From the IMG/VR virus record IMGVR_UViG_3300025894_000035, positions 1 through 31,326 of that record: a stretch of 31,326 nt of DNA; one strand, given 5' to 3'. The notes below the pieces were generated by a model. It saw only the letters and a program-made list of their open reading frames with translations, ran no database searches and was not told the origin of the DNA. The translations under genes and the position numbers were made by a program. Shown here piece by piece: positions 21,085 to 29,825 of the stretch. The DNA is from a virus. Each line of letters begins with the position of its first letter. Positions within the stretch are counted from its first letter, which is position 1.

Positions 21085-21474
21085 GTGATTCTTTTTAACT
21101 GGGCAAAAATGTATGCGGCAACGCGTGGAGATTCTTCTTCCATAGTTACGCTGATTGCCTATTTAACATATCCTACTCTACCTAGAAATAGGTACGACTC
21201 TATCTATCGCTTGTCACAACAAGACTGGTCAGGCAATAGTTTTATACTGCACCCAGAAAAAATAATATCAAACCGAAGCAAGTTCGGTGATAATGAGTTG
21301 GCCCAGTATGTGGCACTGGCCAGCTTTCGCAGCTATGCTGAATATGAAGCCACAACTAAACGCAGTTTGAATCTGTTCTTAGCACCGATTCCTACTGAAC
21401 TTATTGACAACAACAGGCTACTATCTAGAATAGAAGAGGAAGTATTCTTCTGCTGGGAAGAAGTCACACACTAA
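21085..21474 (+). CDS. Conserved phage protein upstream of SSB
   Basis: The 129-residue protein starts at GTG 21085, about 20 bases after the predicted transcript start. It contains FNWAKMYAATRGDSSS, YLTYPTLP and DWSGNSFILHP, followed by two probable helices. It has no recognised catalytic or binding motif. Being first in the SSB transcript, it may assist replication, which is an inference from position only. Confidence 0.65.
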   Translation: MILFNWAKMYAATRGDSSSIVTLIAYLTYPTLPRNRYDSIYRLSQQDWSGNSFILHPEKIISNRSKFGDNELAQYVALASFRSYAEYEATTKRSLNLFLAPIPTELIDNNRLLSRIEEEVFFCWEEVTH

Positions 21475-21485
21475 AGGAAAAAACT

Positions 21486-22130
21486 ATGGGTATTAAATTT
21501 ACATCATCTGCTGGTGGGGCTAAGAAGTCCTCACTAGAACAATTCACTTACAAGAACGGCGATAACTGCGTTCGTATTTTTGGAGATCTTCTTCCTCGGT
21601 ATATCTACTGGGTGAAAGGCGAAAACGAAAAGAACATTCCTATGGAGTGTTTATCTTTTGATCGACAGAAAGAAGCATTTGTAAACGTAGAAAAAGATTG
21701 GGTTAGAGACTTCTACCCTGATTTAAAATGCGGTTGGTCTTACTCTGTACAGTGTATTGATCCTTCAGACGGTAAAACCAAAGTATTTAATCTAAAGAAA
21801 AAATTAATGGATCAGATTCTAGTTGCTGCTGAAGACTTGGGCGACCCTACCGACTTAGATGCTGGTTGGGACATTCACTTTAAGCGTACCAAGACTGGAC
21901 CAAACGTATATAATGTTGAATATACTCTTCAAACTCTCAAATGTCAGAAAGGTATTCGTCCTTTAAATGATGACGAGAGAGCTGCTGTAGCTGGTGCTAC
22001 TTCTATTGATGAGTTACTTCCTAGACCAACTCCAGACGCTCAGAAAGAGTTACTGGAACGAATTGCTACTGGCGGTTCTGGGAAGGATGAAGTCGATTCC
22101 TCAATTGAAGACGAGTTTGACATTAGCTAA
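21486..22130 (+). CDS. gp32-like single-stranded DNA-binding protein
   Basis: The 214-residue protein has the layout of phage SSBs: a beta-rich, aromatic core (NCVRIFGDLLPRYIYWVKG, YSVQCIDPSDGKTKVF, IHFKRTKTGPNVYNVEY) and a flexible acidic tail (DEVDSSIEDEFDIS) that normally contacts replication partners. It sits behind a consensus promoter and an AAGGA site, as expected for a stoichiometric protein. Its TAA overlaps the next ATG by one base. Identification is by architecture and context, so family membership is not certain. Confidence 0.72.
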   Translation: MGIKFTSSAGGAKKSSLEQFTYKNGDNCVRIFGDLLPRYIYWVKGENEKNIPMECLSFDRQKEAFVNVEKDWVRDFYPDLKCGWSYSVQCIDPSDGKTKVFNLKKKLMDQILVAAEDLGDPTDLDAGWDIHFKRTKTGPNVYNVEYTLQTLKCQKGIRPLNDDERAAVAGATSIDELLPRPTPDAQKELLERIATGGSGKDEVDSSIEDEFDIS

Positions 22131-22528
22131 TGGATACTTCTAGTATTTGTAGCCAAAAATGTCAAGGTTTTGAGGGAAACTACGGAGGCTGCTGTACGGT
22201 AGGTTCTAGAAACTATATAATAGGACCTATTGTAGATTCTTATCAGTTTATAGAACATTTAAAACATTTCTATAATAATAGAAACATAAAATTTGAAGAT
22301 GTTTTATACTCCTACGAAGAAGGTTCACGACTATTTCCAGATAAAAATACTTATCAAGATTCGGGGTCTTATCCAGCTATAAAATTGGATAGAACTAAAG
22401 AATCTCTTCCTTGTATTTTTTATTCTGAAGAAATTAGAAGCTGTACTATATATGACGTTAGGCCTTTATCCTGCAGACAATATGTCTGTAGTTATTTAAA
22501 AGAATTAGAGTTAATACATAAAGAATGA
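22130..22528 (+). CDS. YkgJ-like Cys-cluster protein
   Basis: The 132-residue protein has eight cysteines arranged as in the YkgJ/UPF0153 metal-chelating family: Cys7, Cys11, Cys21 and Cys22, then LPCIFY (Cys95), CTIYDVRPLSC (Cys105, Cys115) and Cys120. The family is thought to bind zinc or an iron-sulfur cluster. The gene is more AT-rich than the SSB and SbcD-like genes it separates, and overlaps both by one and four bases, so it looks like an inserted accessory gene. Its target is unknown. Confidence 0.75.
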   Translation: MDTSSICSQKCQGFEGNYGGCCTVGSRNYIIGPIVDSYQFIEHLKHFYNNRNIKFEDVLYSYEEGSRLFPDKNTYQDSGSYPAIKLDRTKESLPCIFYSEEIRSCTIYDVRPLSCRQYVCSYLKELELIHKE

Positions 22529-23481
22529 AAATACTATTCTCCGCCGATTGGCACATAAAATTAGGTCAGAAGAACGTACCCGTCAATTGGGCACGTGCTC
22601 GCTATGACAGCTTCTTTCATCAGATTTATCTGTTGGAAGATGATGCCGACTTGCATATTATTGGCGGCGATATCTTTGATAGAGTTCCAACTATTGAAGA
22701 ACTAGAATTATACTTCACTTTTGTAAAAGGTTGTCAGATTGAAACTCTCATTTATGACGGTAATCATGAGGCGACTAGAAAGAATAAAACATTCTTTACG
22801 GCGTTAAAAGAAGTAACCCATTCCTTAAATGATAAGGTTACTATTATTGACGAAGCATACGAAGATGAAAGAGGTTTTAGTATTCTTCCTTACTGTGATT
22901 TACACAAGAAGAATTCTATTGAGATGCTGAATAAGAACTTTCCGGTCTTTACTCATGTGAGGGGTGAAATACCCCCTCATGTTCAGCCGGAAGTAGACTT
23001 AGAAAGATTTGCAAGGTTTCCAAAAGTATTTGCGGGAGACTTGCATTCCCATTCTAATTGCCAGAAAAATATAGTATACCCAGGAAGTCCGATGACTACT
23101 AGCTTTCATAGATCGAAAGTAGAAACCGGAGTTCTAGTTATACTTGAAGACTGGGACTGGTATTGGGAGAAGATGGAACTTCCACAGCTTATTCGTAAAA
23201 CAGTCAGTGACCCTGCTGAAATGACCACGGGGCTATATGACCATGTTATTTACGAACTAGAGGGAGATCTCGGAGACCTAGCAAAAGTAGGCTCCAGCGA
23301 CCTTCTTGATAAGAAAGTTGTAAAACGAAGTTCTGAAGCGACACTTGTTTTGGATAAAGAGTTCTCCGTTGGAGAAGAGTTAGTAGAATACTTAACTTAC
23401 GTGCTAGAAATAGCTGAAGATAAAATACCCGAAATATTAGGACTATATAATGATTACGCTAAAAATATTGAAATGGAGTAA
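22525..23481 (+). CDS. SbcD/Mre11-like nuclease subunit (T4 gp47-like)
   Basis: A 318-residue metallophosphoesterase with Asp8 and His10 (SADWH), Asp49 (GGDIFDR), Asn80 and His81 (YDGNHE), His144 (FTHVRG) and His174/His176 (GDLHSHS), which together bind two metal ions. It forms the nuclease of an Mre11/Rad50-type complex that resects double-strand breaks. The SbcC-like ATPase gene follows and overlaps by 32 bases, consistent with assembly of a fixed-ratio complex. Confidence 0.92.
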   Translation: MKILFSADWHIKLGQKNVPVNWARARYDSFFHQIYLLEDDADLHIIGGDIFDRVPTIEELELYFTFVKGCQIETLIYDGNHEATRKNKTFFTALKEVTHSLNDKVTIIDEAYEDERGFSILPYCDLHKKNSIEMLNKNFPVFTHVRGEIPPHVQPEVDLERFARFPKVFAGDLHSHSNCQKNIVYPGSPMTTSFHRSKVETGVLVILEDWDWYWEKMELPQLIRKTVSDPAEMTTGLYDHVIYELEGDLGDLAKVGSSDLLDKKVVKRSSEATLVLDKEFSVGEELVEYLTYVLEIAEDKIPEILGLYNDYAKNIEME

Positions 23482-25246
23482 TTGTTTCTCTTATGGAGAA
23501 GGCAATGAACTCGATTTAGCTTCCACCAGACTTACCCAAATCTTGGGTTACAATGGCGCTGGAAAATCTTCTATTCCTCTCATTTTGGAAGAAGTTCTAT
23601 TTAATAAAAACTCCAAAGGTATTAAGAAAGCTGATATTCCAAATAGAGAGTTGCAGAATGGATACTCTATTAGCCTTACGTTCAGTAAAGAAGCTGATGA
23701 GTATGAGATCGACCTTCAAAGAAAGTCTAACTTAAAAGTAAAGTTCATTAAGAATGGTGAAGATATTGGTAGTCATACGGCTACCAATACTTATAAAACT
23801 ATTCAAGAAGTGCTTGGCGTAGACTTTAAAACTTTTACACAAGTAGTATATCAACATCCTAACGCTAGTTTGAATTTTCTTACTGCTACCGATGCGAACC
23901 GTAAAAAGTTCCTGATAGACTTGCTTGGTCTAGAAAAGTATGTAAATCTCTTTGAAGTTTTTAAAGAAGCTTCGCGAGGGGTTGAACAAGAATATGCCCA
24001 GCTTGAAGGTCGTATTTCCACTGTTGAGAAATGGTTGGAAAATAATAAACTGACGGATACTACCCCACGAGAACTTGTAAATCTTCCGAAAATCTCAGAT
24101 GAGGATGAGGAAGCATTGAGTTCTCTTATGGCTGAAATTAAAAATATTTCATCAACAAATCGTCAAATTTCTCAAAATAATCAATATAAAAGTATGTTGA
24201 AAGAAATTAATATACAGGAAATTCAAGCAATTGAAGCTTCCGAGCATATTTCATACGATGAGTTGCAGTCACAGCTAGGCGCTATAGCGGGGTCTATCGG
24301 TTCAGGACAGAAAATCATCAAAAAGATGGAGAACTTGGAAAATGTATGCCCTACCTGTGAACAATCCGTTACAGAAGATTTTAAGAAAAAACACATCTCT
24401 GAAGAAGAAGAGAAAGTTAAAATCGAGCAAGACAAGCACACAAATATCCAGAAGAAAATTAAAGAGATTCAAGAGAACAATGAAAACTTCGCACTAAAGT
24501 CAAAGAAACAGAAAGAGTGGGAGGAGTTATATCGCTCGGTTGATAGTACACTTCCTACTGTATTAGTTGACGAAGAAGTTCTCAAAGTTCGCATTACTAA
24601 TATCCGGAATACTATTGCAACACAGAAAAATGAAATAGATGTATTGCAAAGAGAGAACGAAGCTCGTTCAGCTTATAACGCTAAAATAGAAGTTATAACT
24701 GAACAAACGGCTGAGTTTGAAAAACAACTCGAAGAAGTAGTATCTCGGTATAATGTTCTAGGAATTAAGAAAGGTAATCTTGAAATATTGAAAAAAGCTT
24801 TTAGTACAAACGGACTCATTGCATACAAGATCGAAAATCTTGTTAAAGAACTGGAAGAATTAACGAGCGAATATCTCGCAGAACTTTCAGACGGTCGTTT
24901 TACATTGAACTTTGCCGTGAATAACGATAAACTCAATGTAGAAATCACAGATAATGGAAACGTAGTAGATATTCTAGCACTTTCGAGTGGAGAATTGGCA
25001 AGAGTAAACACGGCTACTCTTCTTGCTATTCGCAAGTTGATGAGCAGTTTATCCTCTAGTCGTATTAATGTTCTATTTCTAGACGAAGTTATGACAGTAC
25101 TGGATGAGGTAGGAAAAGAAAAGCTGGTAGAAGTTCTATTAGAGGAAGAGCTTAATACTTATTTAGTAAATCATGGGTGGTCTCATCCATTACTAGAGAA
25201 AGTAGAAGTAATTAAAAGCTCAAGTATAAGTAGGTTGGTAACATAA
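23450..25246 (+). CDS. SbcC/Rad50-like ATPase subunit (T4 gp46-like)
   Basis: The 598-residue protein has Walker A GYNGAGKS (33-40), long coiled-coil arms, a CPTC zinc hook at Cys300-Cys303, the ABC signature LSSGELARVN and Walker B LFLDE (Asp545, Glu546). It gates DNA access to the SbcD-like nuclease. Length is near that of T4 gp46 and far below bacterial SbcC, whose arms are longer. The resolvase-like gene starts on its last base. Confidence 0.93.
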   Translation: MITLKILKWSNCFSYGEGNELDLASTRLTQILGYNGAGKSSIPLILEEVLFNKNSKGIKKADIPNRELQNGYSISLTFSKEADEYEIDLQRKSNLKVKFIKNGEDIGSHTATNTYKTIQEVLGVDFKTFTQVVYQHPNASLNFLTATDANRKKFLIDLLGLEKYVNLFEVFKEASRGVEQEYAQLEGRISTVEKWLENNKLTDTTPRELVNLPKISDEDEEALSSLMAEIKNISSTNRQISQNNQYKSMLKEINIQEIQAIEASEHISYDELQSQLGAIAGSIGSGQKIIKKMENLENVCPTCEQSVTEDFKKKHISEEEEKVKIEQDKHTNIQKKIKEIQENNENFALKSKKQKEWEELYRSVDSTLPTVLVDEEVLKVRITNIRNTIATQKNEIDVLQRENEARSAYNAKIEVITEQTAEFEKQLEEVVSRYNVLGIKKGNLEILKKAFSTNGLIAYKIENLVKELEELTSEYLAELSDGRFTLNFAVNNDKLNVEITDNGNVVDILALSSGELARVNTATLLAIRKLMSSLSSSRINVLFLDEVMTVLDEVGKEKLVEVLLEEELNTYLVNHGWSHPLLEKVEVIKSSSISRLVT

Positions 25247-25689
25247 TGGTAGATTCGAGAGCGAAAGGACAGCGAGGAGAGTATCTTGTAAGAGATATGC
25301 TTCGTGATGCCTCTGGCCTACAGTTTGAGAGAGTCCCCAGTTCGGGGGCTCTCGCTTACTTGAAAGGCGATTTATATATACCAGACGCTAATAATGCGTT
25401 TTGTATAGAAGTAAAGAATTATGAAAAATCTCCGCTAAGTGATAAGGTATTTACAAATAAAACTAATTACCTTTTGATTTGGTGGGAGAAGATAGTAAAA
25501 CAAGCAGAGCTTAAACTACAACAACCATTGTTATTCTTTAAGTACTCACGCTCAAAAGTATTCGTAGTAACTAGTATTAAACCGGAAAGTACAAAACATA
25601 TGTATATTTCTTGGTTAGATTGCTATGTAATGTTAGCTGAAGAATGGCTAGAAAATGAAACTATGGAGTGGACTCGTGGCCAACTTTAA
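25246..25689 (+). CDS. PD-(D/E)XK nuclease, Holliday-junction-resolvase-like
   Basis: The 147-residue protein has the core of an Hjc-type or related restriction-fold nuclease: Glu12 in the first helix (KGQRGEYLVRDML), Asp42 in GDLYIP and Glu55-x-Lys57 in CIEVKNYE. PSSGAL fits the loop before the first acid. It probably cuts branched DNA made during phage recombination, in line with the SbcCD-like and FEN genes around it. A strong DNA hairpin lies within the coding sequence at 25329-25353. Confidence 0.8.
   Translation: MVDSRAKGQRGEYLVRDMLRDASGLQFERVPSSGALAYLKGDLYIPDANNAFCIEVKNYEKSPLSDKVFTNKTNYLLIWWEKIVKQAELKLQQPLLFFKYSRSKVFVVTSIKPESTKHMYISWLDCYVMLAEEWLENETMEWTRGQL
25329..25353 (+). repeat. 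Perfect intragenic inverted repeat
   Basis: GAGAGTCCCC (25329-25338) faces GGGGGCTCTC (25344-25353) across a five-base loop: ten pairs with one G-T wobble. It lies within codons for ERVPSSGAL, partly forced by the protein sequence. It could be an RNA hairpin affecting translation or just chance. Confidence 0.6.
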
Positions 25690-26527
25690 AGAAAGAATAA
25701 TGGAACCAAATAAGAATGCTCTTATTGTTGACGGAATGAATTTAGCATTTCGTTGGAAGCATCAAGGAAAACTAGATTTTGAACTAGACTATGTGCGAAC
25801 AGTGGAAAGTCTAGCTCAATCATACGAATGTAGTAAGATTATTATTGCAGGCGACTGGGGAAGTAGCGCATATAGAAAGCATATAGACCCACAGTATAAA
25901 GAAAACAGAAAGGAAAGATATAAAGATCAAACGGAGCAAGAGAAGGAAGACATTAAACTTTTCTTCGAAGAGTACGAAAGAACACTAGAAACTTTAAACG
26001 ATAAGTTTTTGGTTCTTCGATACTTCCAAGTAGAAGCGGACGATTTAGCGTCTTATGTTGCAGTTCATAGAGAAAAGTTCGGTATCAATGATATCTGGCT
26101 AATTTCTAGTGACCGAGATTGGGATTTATTAGTAAATGAAAATGTGTCTAGGTTCTCTACTGTAACTCGTAAAGAGACTACAGTATTTAACTGGGATGAG
26201 TTTTTCGACTTTCCTCAAGAAGATTATATCTCTTTTAAAGTCTTGACAGGAGATAAAGGAGATAATATTGATGGAGTTCCAGGGATTGGCCCTAAAAGAG
26301 CTACTGAACTTCTTCAACAGTATGGTACAGCATTTGATATTTATGATGCTTTACCGATAGATAGTAGGTATAAATATATTCAGTCTCTTAATGCGAGCAA
26401 GGATCTAATACTAAAAAATTATAGGATGATGGATTTGATAAGCTATTGTGCTGAAGCAATTGAACATCCTGGGCATAGTCTACTAGAAATAGACGAACGA
26501 GTAAAGGAATATATAAATGTTAATTGA
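25676..26527 (+). CDS. FEN-like 5'-3' exonuclease
   Basis: This structure-specific nuclease resembles the 5' nuclease domain of Pol I and T5 D15; the phage polymerase lacks that domain, so this gene supplies it. Motifs are VDGMNLAFRWK, VEADDLAS, ISSDRDWDLLV and the helix-three-turn-helix GDKGDNIDGVPGIGPKRA. A GTG start at 25676 (MANFKERIMEP) is chosen because GGAG lies seven bases upstream; ATG at 25700 is the alternative, and the upstream ATG at 25655 overlaps more. It removes primers and flaps. Confidence 0.9.
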   Translation: MANFKERIMEPNKNALIVDGMNLAFRWKHQGKLDFELDYVRTVESLAQSYECSKIIIAGDWGSSAYRKHIDPQYKENRKERYKDQTEQEKEDIKLFFEEYERTLETLNDKFLVLRYFQVEADDLASYVAVHREKFGINDIWLISSDRDWDLLVNENVSRFSTVTRKETTVFNWDEFFDFPQEDYISFKVLTGDKGDNIDGVPGIGPKRATELLQQYGTAFDIYDALPIDSRYKYIQSLNASKDLILKNYRMMDLISYCAEAIEHPGHSLLEIDERVKEYINVN

Positions 26528-28280
26528 TTATGGAAGAGATCGTCTTCTATCTAAGTTTGGTATTCAAACGCTAGAAGATAGATATTTTATTGAAGGTGAA
26601 TCGTCGCCTCAAGACGCTTTCGCACGTGCGGCGAGAGCCTTTGCAGATGACGAAGCTCACGCACAGCGATTGTATGATTACGCAAGCAATCTGTGGTTTA
26701 TGTTTTCTACTCCAATTCTTTCGAATGGAGGGACTACTCGTGGACTACCTATTTCTTGTTTTCTCAACTACGTTGAAGATAGCAGAGAAGGGCTAACAGG
26801 GCACTATACGGAGAATGCATTCTTGTCTTCCGTAGGTGGTGGCGTGGGCGGAAGCTGGAGCAGCATTCGCTCTGTAGGTTCACGCACAAGTAACGGAAGC
26901 GAAAGCACCGGCGTTATCCCTTTTATGAAAGTGGTTGACGCAGAGATGCTGGCTTTCTCACAAGGAGTAACTAGGAGAGGTTCATATGCAGCTTATTTAC
27001 ACATTTCTCATCCCGAGATTGAGGAGTTTCTCGATGTACGCAAGCCTACTGGCGGCGATATCAATAGAAAGTCTACCAATCTTCATCATGCTGTGGTCAT
27101 TCCTGATAGCTTTATGAAGCTAATCGCGCAAGCGACACAAGAGCCCGGATTTGATGATAGCTGGGATTTGGTTGACCCTCATAGTGGGGAAGTAACGAAT
27201 ACTGTTGCTGCAAAAGCACTCTGGGTGAAGCTCATTCAGAACCGTGTAGAAACTGGCGAACCTTACATTATGTTTGAAGACGCAGTAAATAATGACTTGC
27301 CCGAGTTTCAAAGAAACTTAGGCTTGCGTGTTCACCACTCTAACCTGTGTTCAGAGATTACTCTGCCTACAAACGAAGAAAGAACGGCAGTATGTTGTCT
27401 TTCTAGTGTGAATTTGGAAGAGTATGAAAGCTGGAAGAATATTCCCGAGTTCATTCCCGACTTAGTTCGTATGCTAGATAATGTACTAGAATTCTTCATT
27501 CAGCACGCACCTTCTTCTCTTGAAAAAGCGAAGTTTAGTGCAATGAGAGAGCGTTCAATTGGTCTTGGAGCGATGGGTTTTCATGCCTATCTTCAGCGAC
27601 ACAATATTGCTTTTGAAAGTGCGATGGCAAAGAGTGCTAATATGAGAATGTTTTCTCAAATCAAGACGGAAGCTGTAGCGGCTACAGAACAGCTTGCAAA
27701 GGAAAGGGGCCCTTGCCCCGATGATGCAAGCGGTCGAGTGCGTAACGCTCATCTTCTTGCTATCGCCCCAAATGCTAGTAGTAGTATTATTTGTGGAAAC
27801 ACGAGTCCGAGCATCGAGCCTTATCGTGCGAATGCTTTCACTCAGAAAACAAAGTCTGGTACAAGTCTTCTGAAAAACGAATACTTGGAGCATGTTCTTG
27901 ACGAGCTAGGAATGGATACAGACGAAGTGTGGAAAGATATTATGACACATGGAGGCAGCGTTCAGCATCTTGACTTTCTCGATACTTGGACGAAAGATGT
28001 ATTCAAAACAGCCGTTGAACTTGACCAGCGCTGGGTTGTAGAGTTTGCAGCAGACCGACAGCAGCATATTTGCCAGTCACAATCTGTAAACTTATTCTTT
28101 CCCGCAGATGTAAGTAAGCAGGAACTACACAATGTTCATATGCTTGCTTGGCGACGTGGTATGAAAACATTGTACTATGCAAGAAGTGAAGCATACAAAC
28201 GTGCAGAAGTTGTGTCTGACGAGAAACTAAGAGATTTTATATTTGACGACGAAGATTCGTGTCTAGCTTGTGAGGGGTAG
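26517..28280 (+). CDS. nrdA: Class I ribonucleotide reductase, alpha subunit
   Basis: The 587-residue catalytic subunit reduces NDPs to dNDPs. Cys81 (PISC), Cys278 with Glu280 in NLCSE, and the CxLSSVNL cysteine near 293 match the active-site and redox cysteines. LYYARSEA holds the paired tyrosines of the radical path. A C-terminal SCLACEG provides the redox shuttle cysteines. The N-terminal ATP cone is absent, so activity regulation by dATP is probably lost; it is shorter than typical NrdA for this reason. It overlaps the FEN gene by 11 bases and precedes nrdB by three. Confidence 0.95.
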   Translation: MLIDYGRDRLLSKFGIQTLEDRYFIEGESSPQDAFARAARAFADDEAHAQRLYDYASNLWFMFSTPILSNGGTTRGLPISCFLNYVEDSREGLTGHYTENAFLSSVGGGVGGSWSSIRSVGSRTSNGSESTGVIPFMKVVDAEMLAFSQGVTRRGSYAAYLHISHPEIEEFLDVRKPTGGDINRKSTNLHHAVVIPDSFMKLIAQATQEPGFDDSWDLVDPHSGEVTNTVAAKALWVKLIQNRVETGEPYIMFEDAVNNDLPEFQRNLGLRVHHSNLCSEITLPTNEERTAVCCLSSVNLEEYESWKNIPEFIPDLVRMLDNVLEFFIQHAPSSLEKAKFSAMRERSIGLGAMGFHAYLQRHNIAFESAMAKSANMRMFSQIKTEAVAATEQLAKERGPCPDDASGRVRNAHLLAIAPNASSSIICGNTSPSIEPYRANAFTQKTKSGTSLLKNEYLEHVLDELGMDTDEVWKDIMTHGGSVQHLDFLDTWTKDVFKTAVELDQRWVVEFAADRQQHICQSQSVNLFFPADVSKQELHNVHMLAWRRGMKTLYYARSEAYKRAEVVSDEKLRDFIFDDEDSCLACEG

Positions 28281-28283
28281 TTT

Positions 28284-29237
28284 ATGGTTACAGATGAAAG
28301 AAATTATTACAAACCGTTTCAGTATAACTGGGCGTATGAAGCGTATAAGACGCAACAGCATCTTCATTGGATGCCAGAAGAAGTCCCGATGGCAGACGAC
28401 CTTAAAGATTATCGTTCTTTGGATGATAGTAGTAAGCGTTTGCTTGGACATATCTTTCGTTTTTTCACGCAAAGTGATGTAGACGTTTGCTGTGGATATG
28501 CGAAGCATTATCTGCCTACGTTTAAAGCTCCTGAAGTACGAATGATGTTGTCTGCATTTGCAGCAATGGAAGCCGTTCATCAGGACGCATATTCTACTCT
28601 TCTAGAAACTCTTGGGTTTCCTGAAGAAGAGTATCAAATGTTTATGGAAGTCCAAGAGATGTCCGATAAACATGAATACTTGACTAACTTTAATATGAAC
28701 ACTAAAAAAGATATTGCTAAAACACTAGCAGTATACAGTGGCTTTACGGAAGGAGTACAATTGTTTAGTAGTTTTGCTATTCTATTGAACTTTCCGCGTC
28801 ACAATCTTATGAAGAATATGGGCCAGATTGTTACTTGGTCAATTCGAGATGAGAGCTTACACGTTGAAGGAATGTCAAAACTTTTCAGAACTTATATTCA
28901 AGAGAACCCTGAAATATGGAACGATGAATTAAAGTATGAAATTTACTGTGCCGCCGAGAGAGTGGTAGAGTTAGAGGACGCATTTATTGATGTTGCTTTT
29001 GGAAGTGCTGAAGTGAAAGACTTAAAGGCTCCCGAAGTAAAAGCATACATTCGGTATATTGCCGACAAAAGACTTATGGGTCTAGGAATGAAGAAGATTT
29101 TCAATTCTGAAAGTAATCCACTTCCTTGGTTAGACTATATGATAAACGCAGTAGAACATACGAACTTTTTCGAAAATCGTTCTACAGAATACGCTAGAGC
29201 CAGTACTACTGGTAACTGGCAAGACATTTTTAAATAG
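28284..29237 (+). CDS. nrdB: Class I ribonucleotide reductase, beta subunit
   Basis: The 317-residue diiron radical subunit has metal ligands Asp65 (or Asp67), Glu96, His99, Glu156, Glu190 and His193, and the radical Tyr103 at the canonical E-x2-H-x3-Y spacing (MEAVHQDAY). The tyrosine indicates a tyrosyl-radical enzyme rather than a Phe-type class Ic. A terminal acidic-aromatic tail would dock on the alpha subunit. It follows nrdA by three bases after a GAGGGG site. No NrdI gene is present, arguing against class Ib. Confidence 0.95.
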   Translation: MVTDERNYYKPFQYNWAYEAYKTQQHLHWMPEEVPMADDLKDYRSLDDSSKRLLGHIFRFFTQSDVDVCCGYAKHYLPTFKAPEVRMMLSAFAAMEAVHQDAYSTLLETLGFPEEEYQMFMEVQEMSDKHEYLTNFNMNTKKDIAKTLAVYSGFTEGVQLFSSFAILLNFPRHNLMKNMGQIVTWSIRDESLHVEGMSKLFRTYIQENPEIWNDELKYEIYCAAERVVELEDAFIDVAFGSAEVKDLKAPEVKAYIRYIADKRLMGLGMKKIFNSESNPLPWLDYMINAVEHTNFFENRSTEYARASTTGNWQDIFK

Positions 29238-29245
29238 GAAATATA

Positions 29246-29467
29246 ATGACTGATATTCAAGAAAAACCCACTCTGGTATTTAATGAACAGACTTACGTTA
29301 TTGAAGATTTATCAGATAATGCAAAATATTTGGTAGGACAAATTCAGGACTTAATGCAGCAGAAAACAGCTACTCAAGCACGACTTGATCAAGTTGAAGT
29401 TGCTCGCAGAGGTTTCGAAGGACTACTTCAGACAGAACTAGAAAAAACTCCAGAAGTGGGAGAGTAA
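29246..29467 (+). CDS. Small DUF6447-like protein
   Basis: The 73-residue protein begins with a short beta pair (TLVFNEQTYVIEDLSDNAK) followed by a long helix or coiled coil (residues 25-65), matching the pattern of the DUF6447 proteins often seen in marine phages. Function is unknown. It is the last gene of the long plus-strand replication region, eight bases after nrdB, and ends directly before a bidirectional terminator. Confidence 0.65.
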   Translation: MTDIQEKPTLVFNEQTYVIEDLSDNAKYLVGQIQDLMQQKTATQARLDQVEVARRGFEGLLQTELEKTPEVGE

Positions 29468-29468
29468 T

Positions 29469-29493
29469 AAAAAGGGGCTATATGCCCCTTTTT
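29469..29493. terminator. Bidirectional terminator between converging operons
   Basis: AAAAAGGGGC (29469-29478) pairs with GCCCCTTTTT (29484-29493) around a TATAT loop. The A and T tails give a U-run after the stem on either strand, so it can end both the plus-strand nrdAB transcript and the minus-strand tail-gene transcript. Confidence 0.92.
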
Positions 29494-29813
29494 TATGACC
29501 CCCAGGGAAATACTTCGTGAGTGGTATAATTAGGGAAAAGTCTATCATTAGCTTGTTGCATGGCTACAGCCTTTGTACTAGCCAGCTCTTCGTCAGATAT
29601 CCAGCCCCAAACAGTTTCTTCTGTAAGCTCCTCCCAAAGAATATAGTTATCTGTATTATCAGTGTTTAGTTCCGCTGTAAATGCGCTACTAACTTTTTTT
29701 CCTTCGTGCTCAAAGTTATAAACATATTGAACCGCATACGCAAAGTTATCTGGGTATGTCTCATGGTTAGTATATGTTAAAATATGTAAAATTTTTGTTT
29801 CTGTCGGTTCCAT
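29493..29813 (-). CDS. Small tail-operon protein of unknown function
   Basis: A 106-residue protein with N-terminal strands (ILHILTYTNHETYPDN, YAVQYVYNFEHEGKKVS) and a C-terminal helical part rich in Glu and Ala, ending near VFPWGS. This layout resembles small proteins (DUF7936-like) encoded next to tail fibre genes in cyanophages and relatives; that match is from memory and weak. It is last in the minus-strand tail operon, 12 bases after the preceding gene, and ends in the bidirectional terminator. Confidence 0.55.
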   Translation of the reverse strand: MEPTETKILHILTYTNHETYPDNFAYAVQYVYNFEHEGKKVSSAFTAELNTDNTDNYILWEELTEETVWGWISDEELASTKAVAMQQANDRLFPNYTTHEVFPWGS

Positions 29814-29825
29814 AAAATTATCCTA

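Noticed and set aside
26243-26270. TTGACA with a TAATAT-like box inside the FEN gene
   Set aside because: The boxes are explained by codons of the conserved LTGDKGDNI motif and the spacing is wrong.
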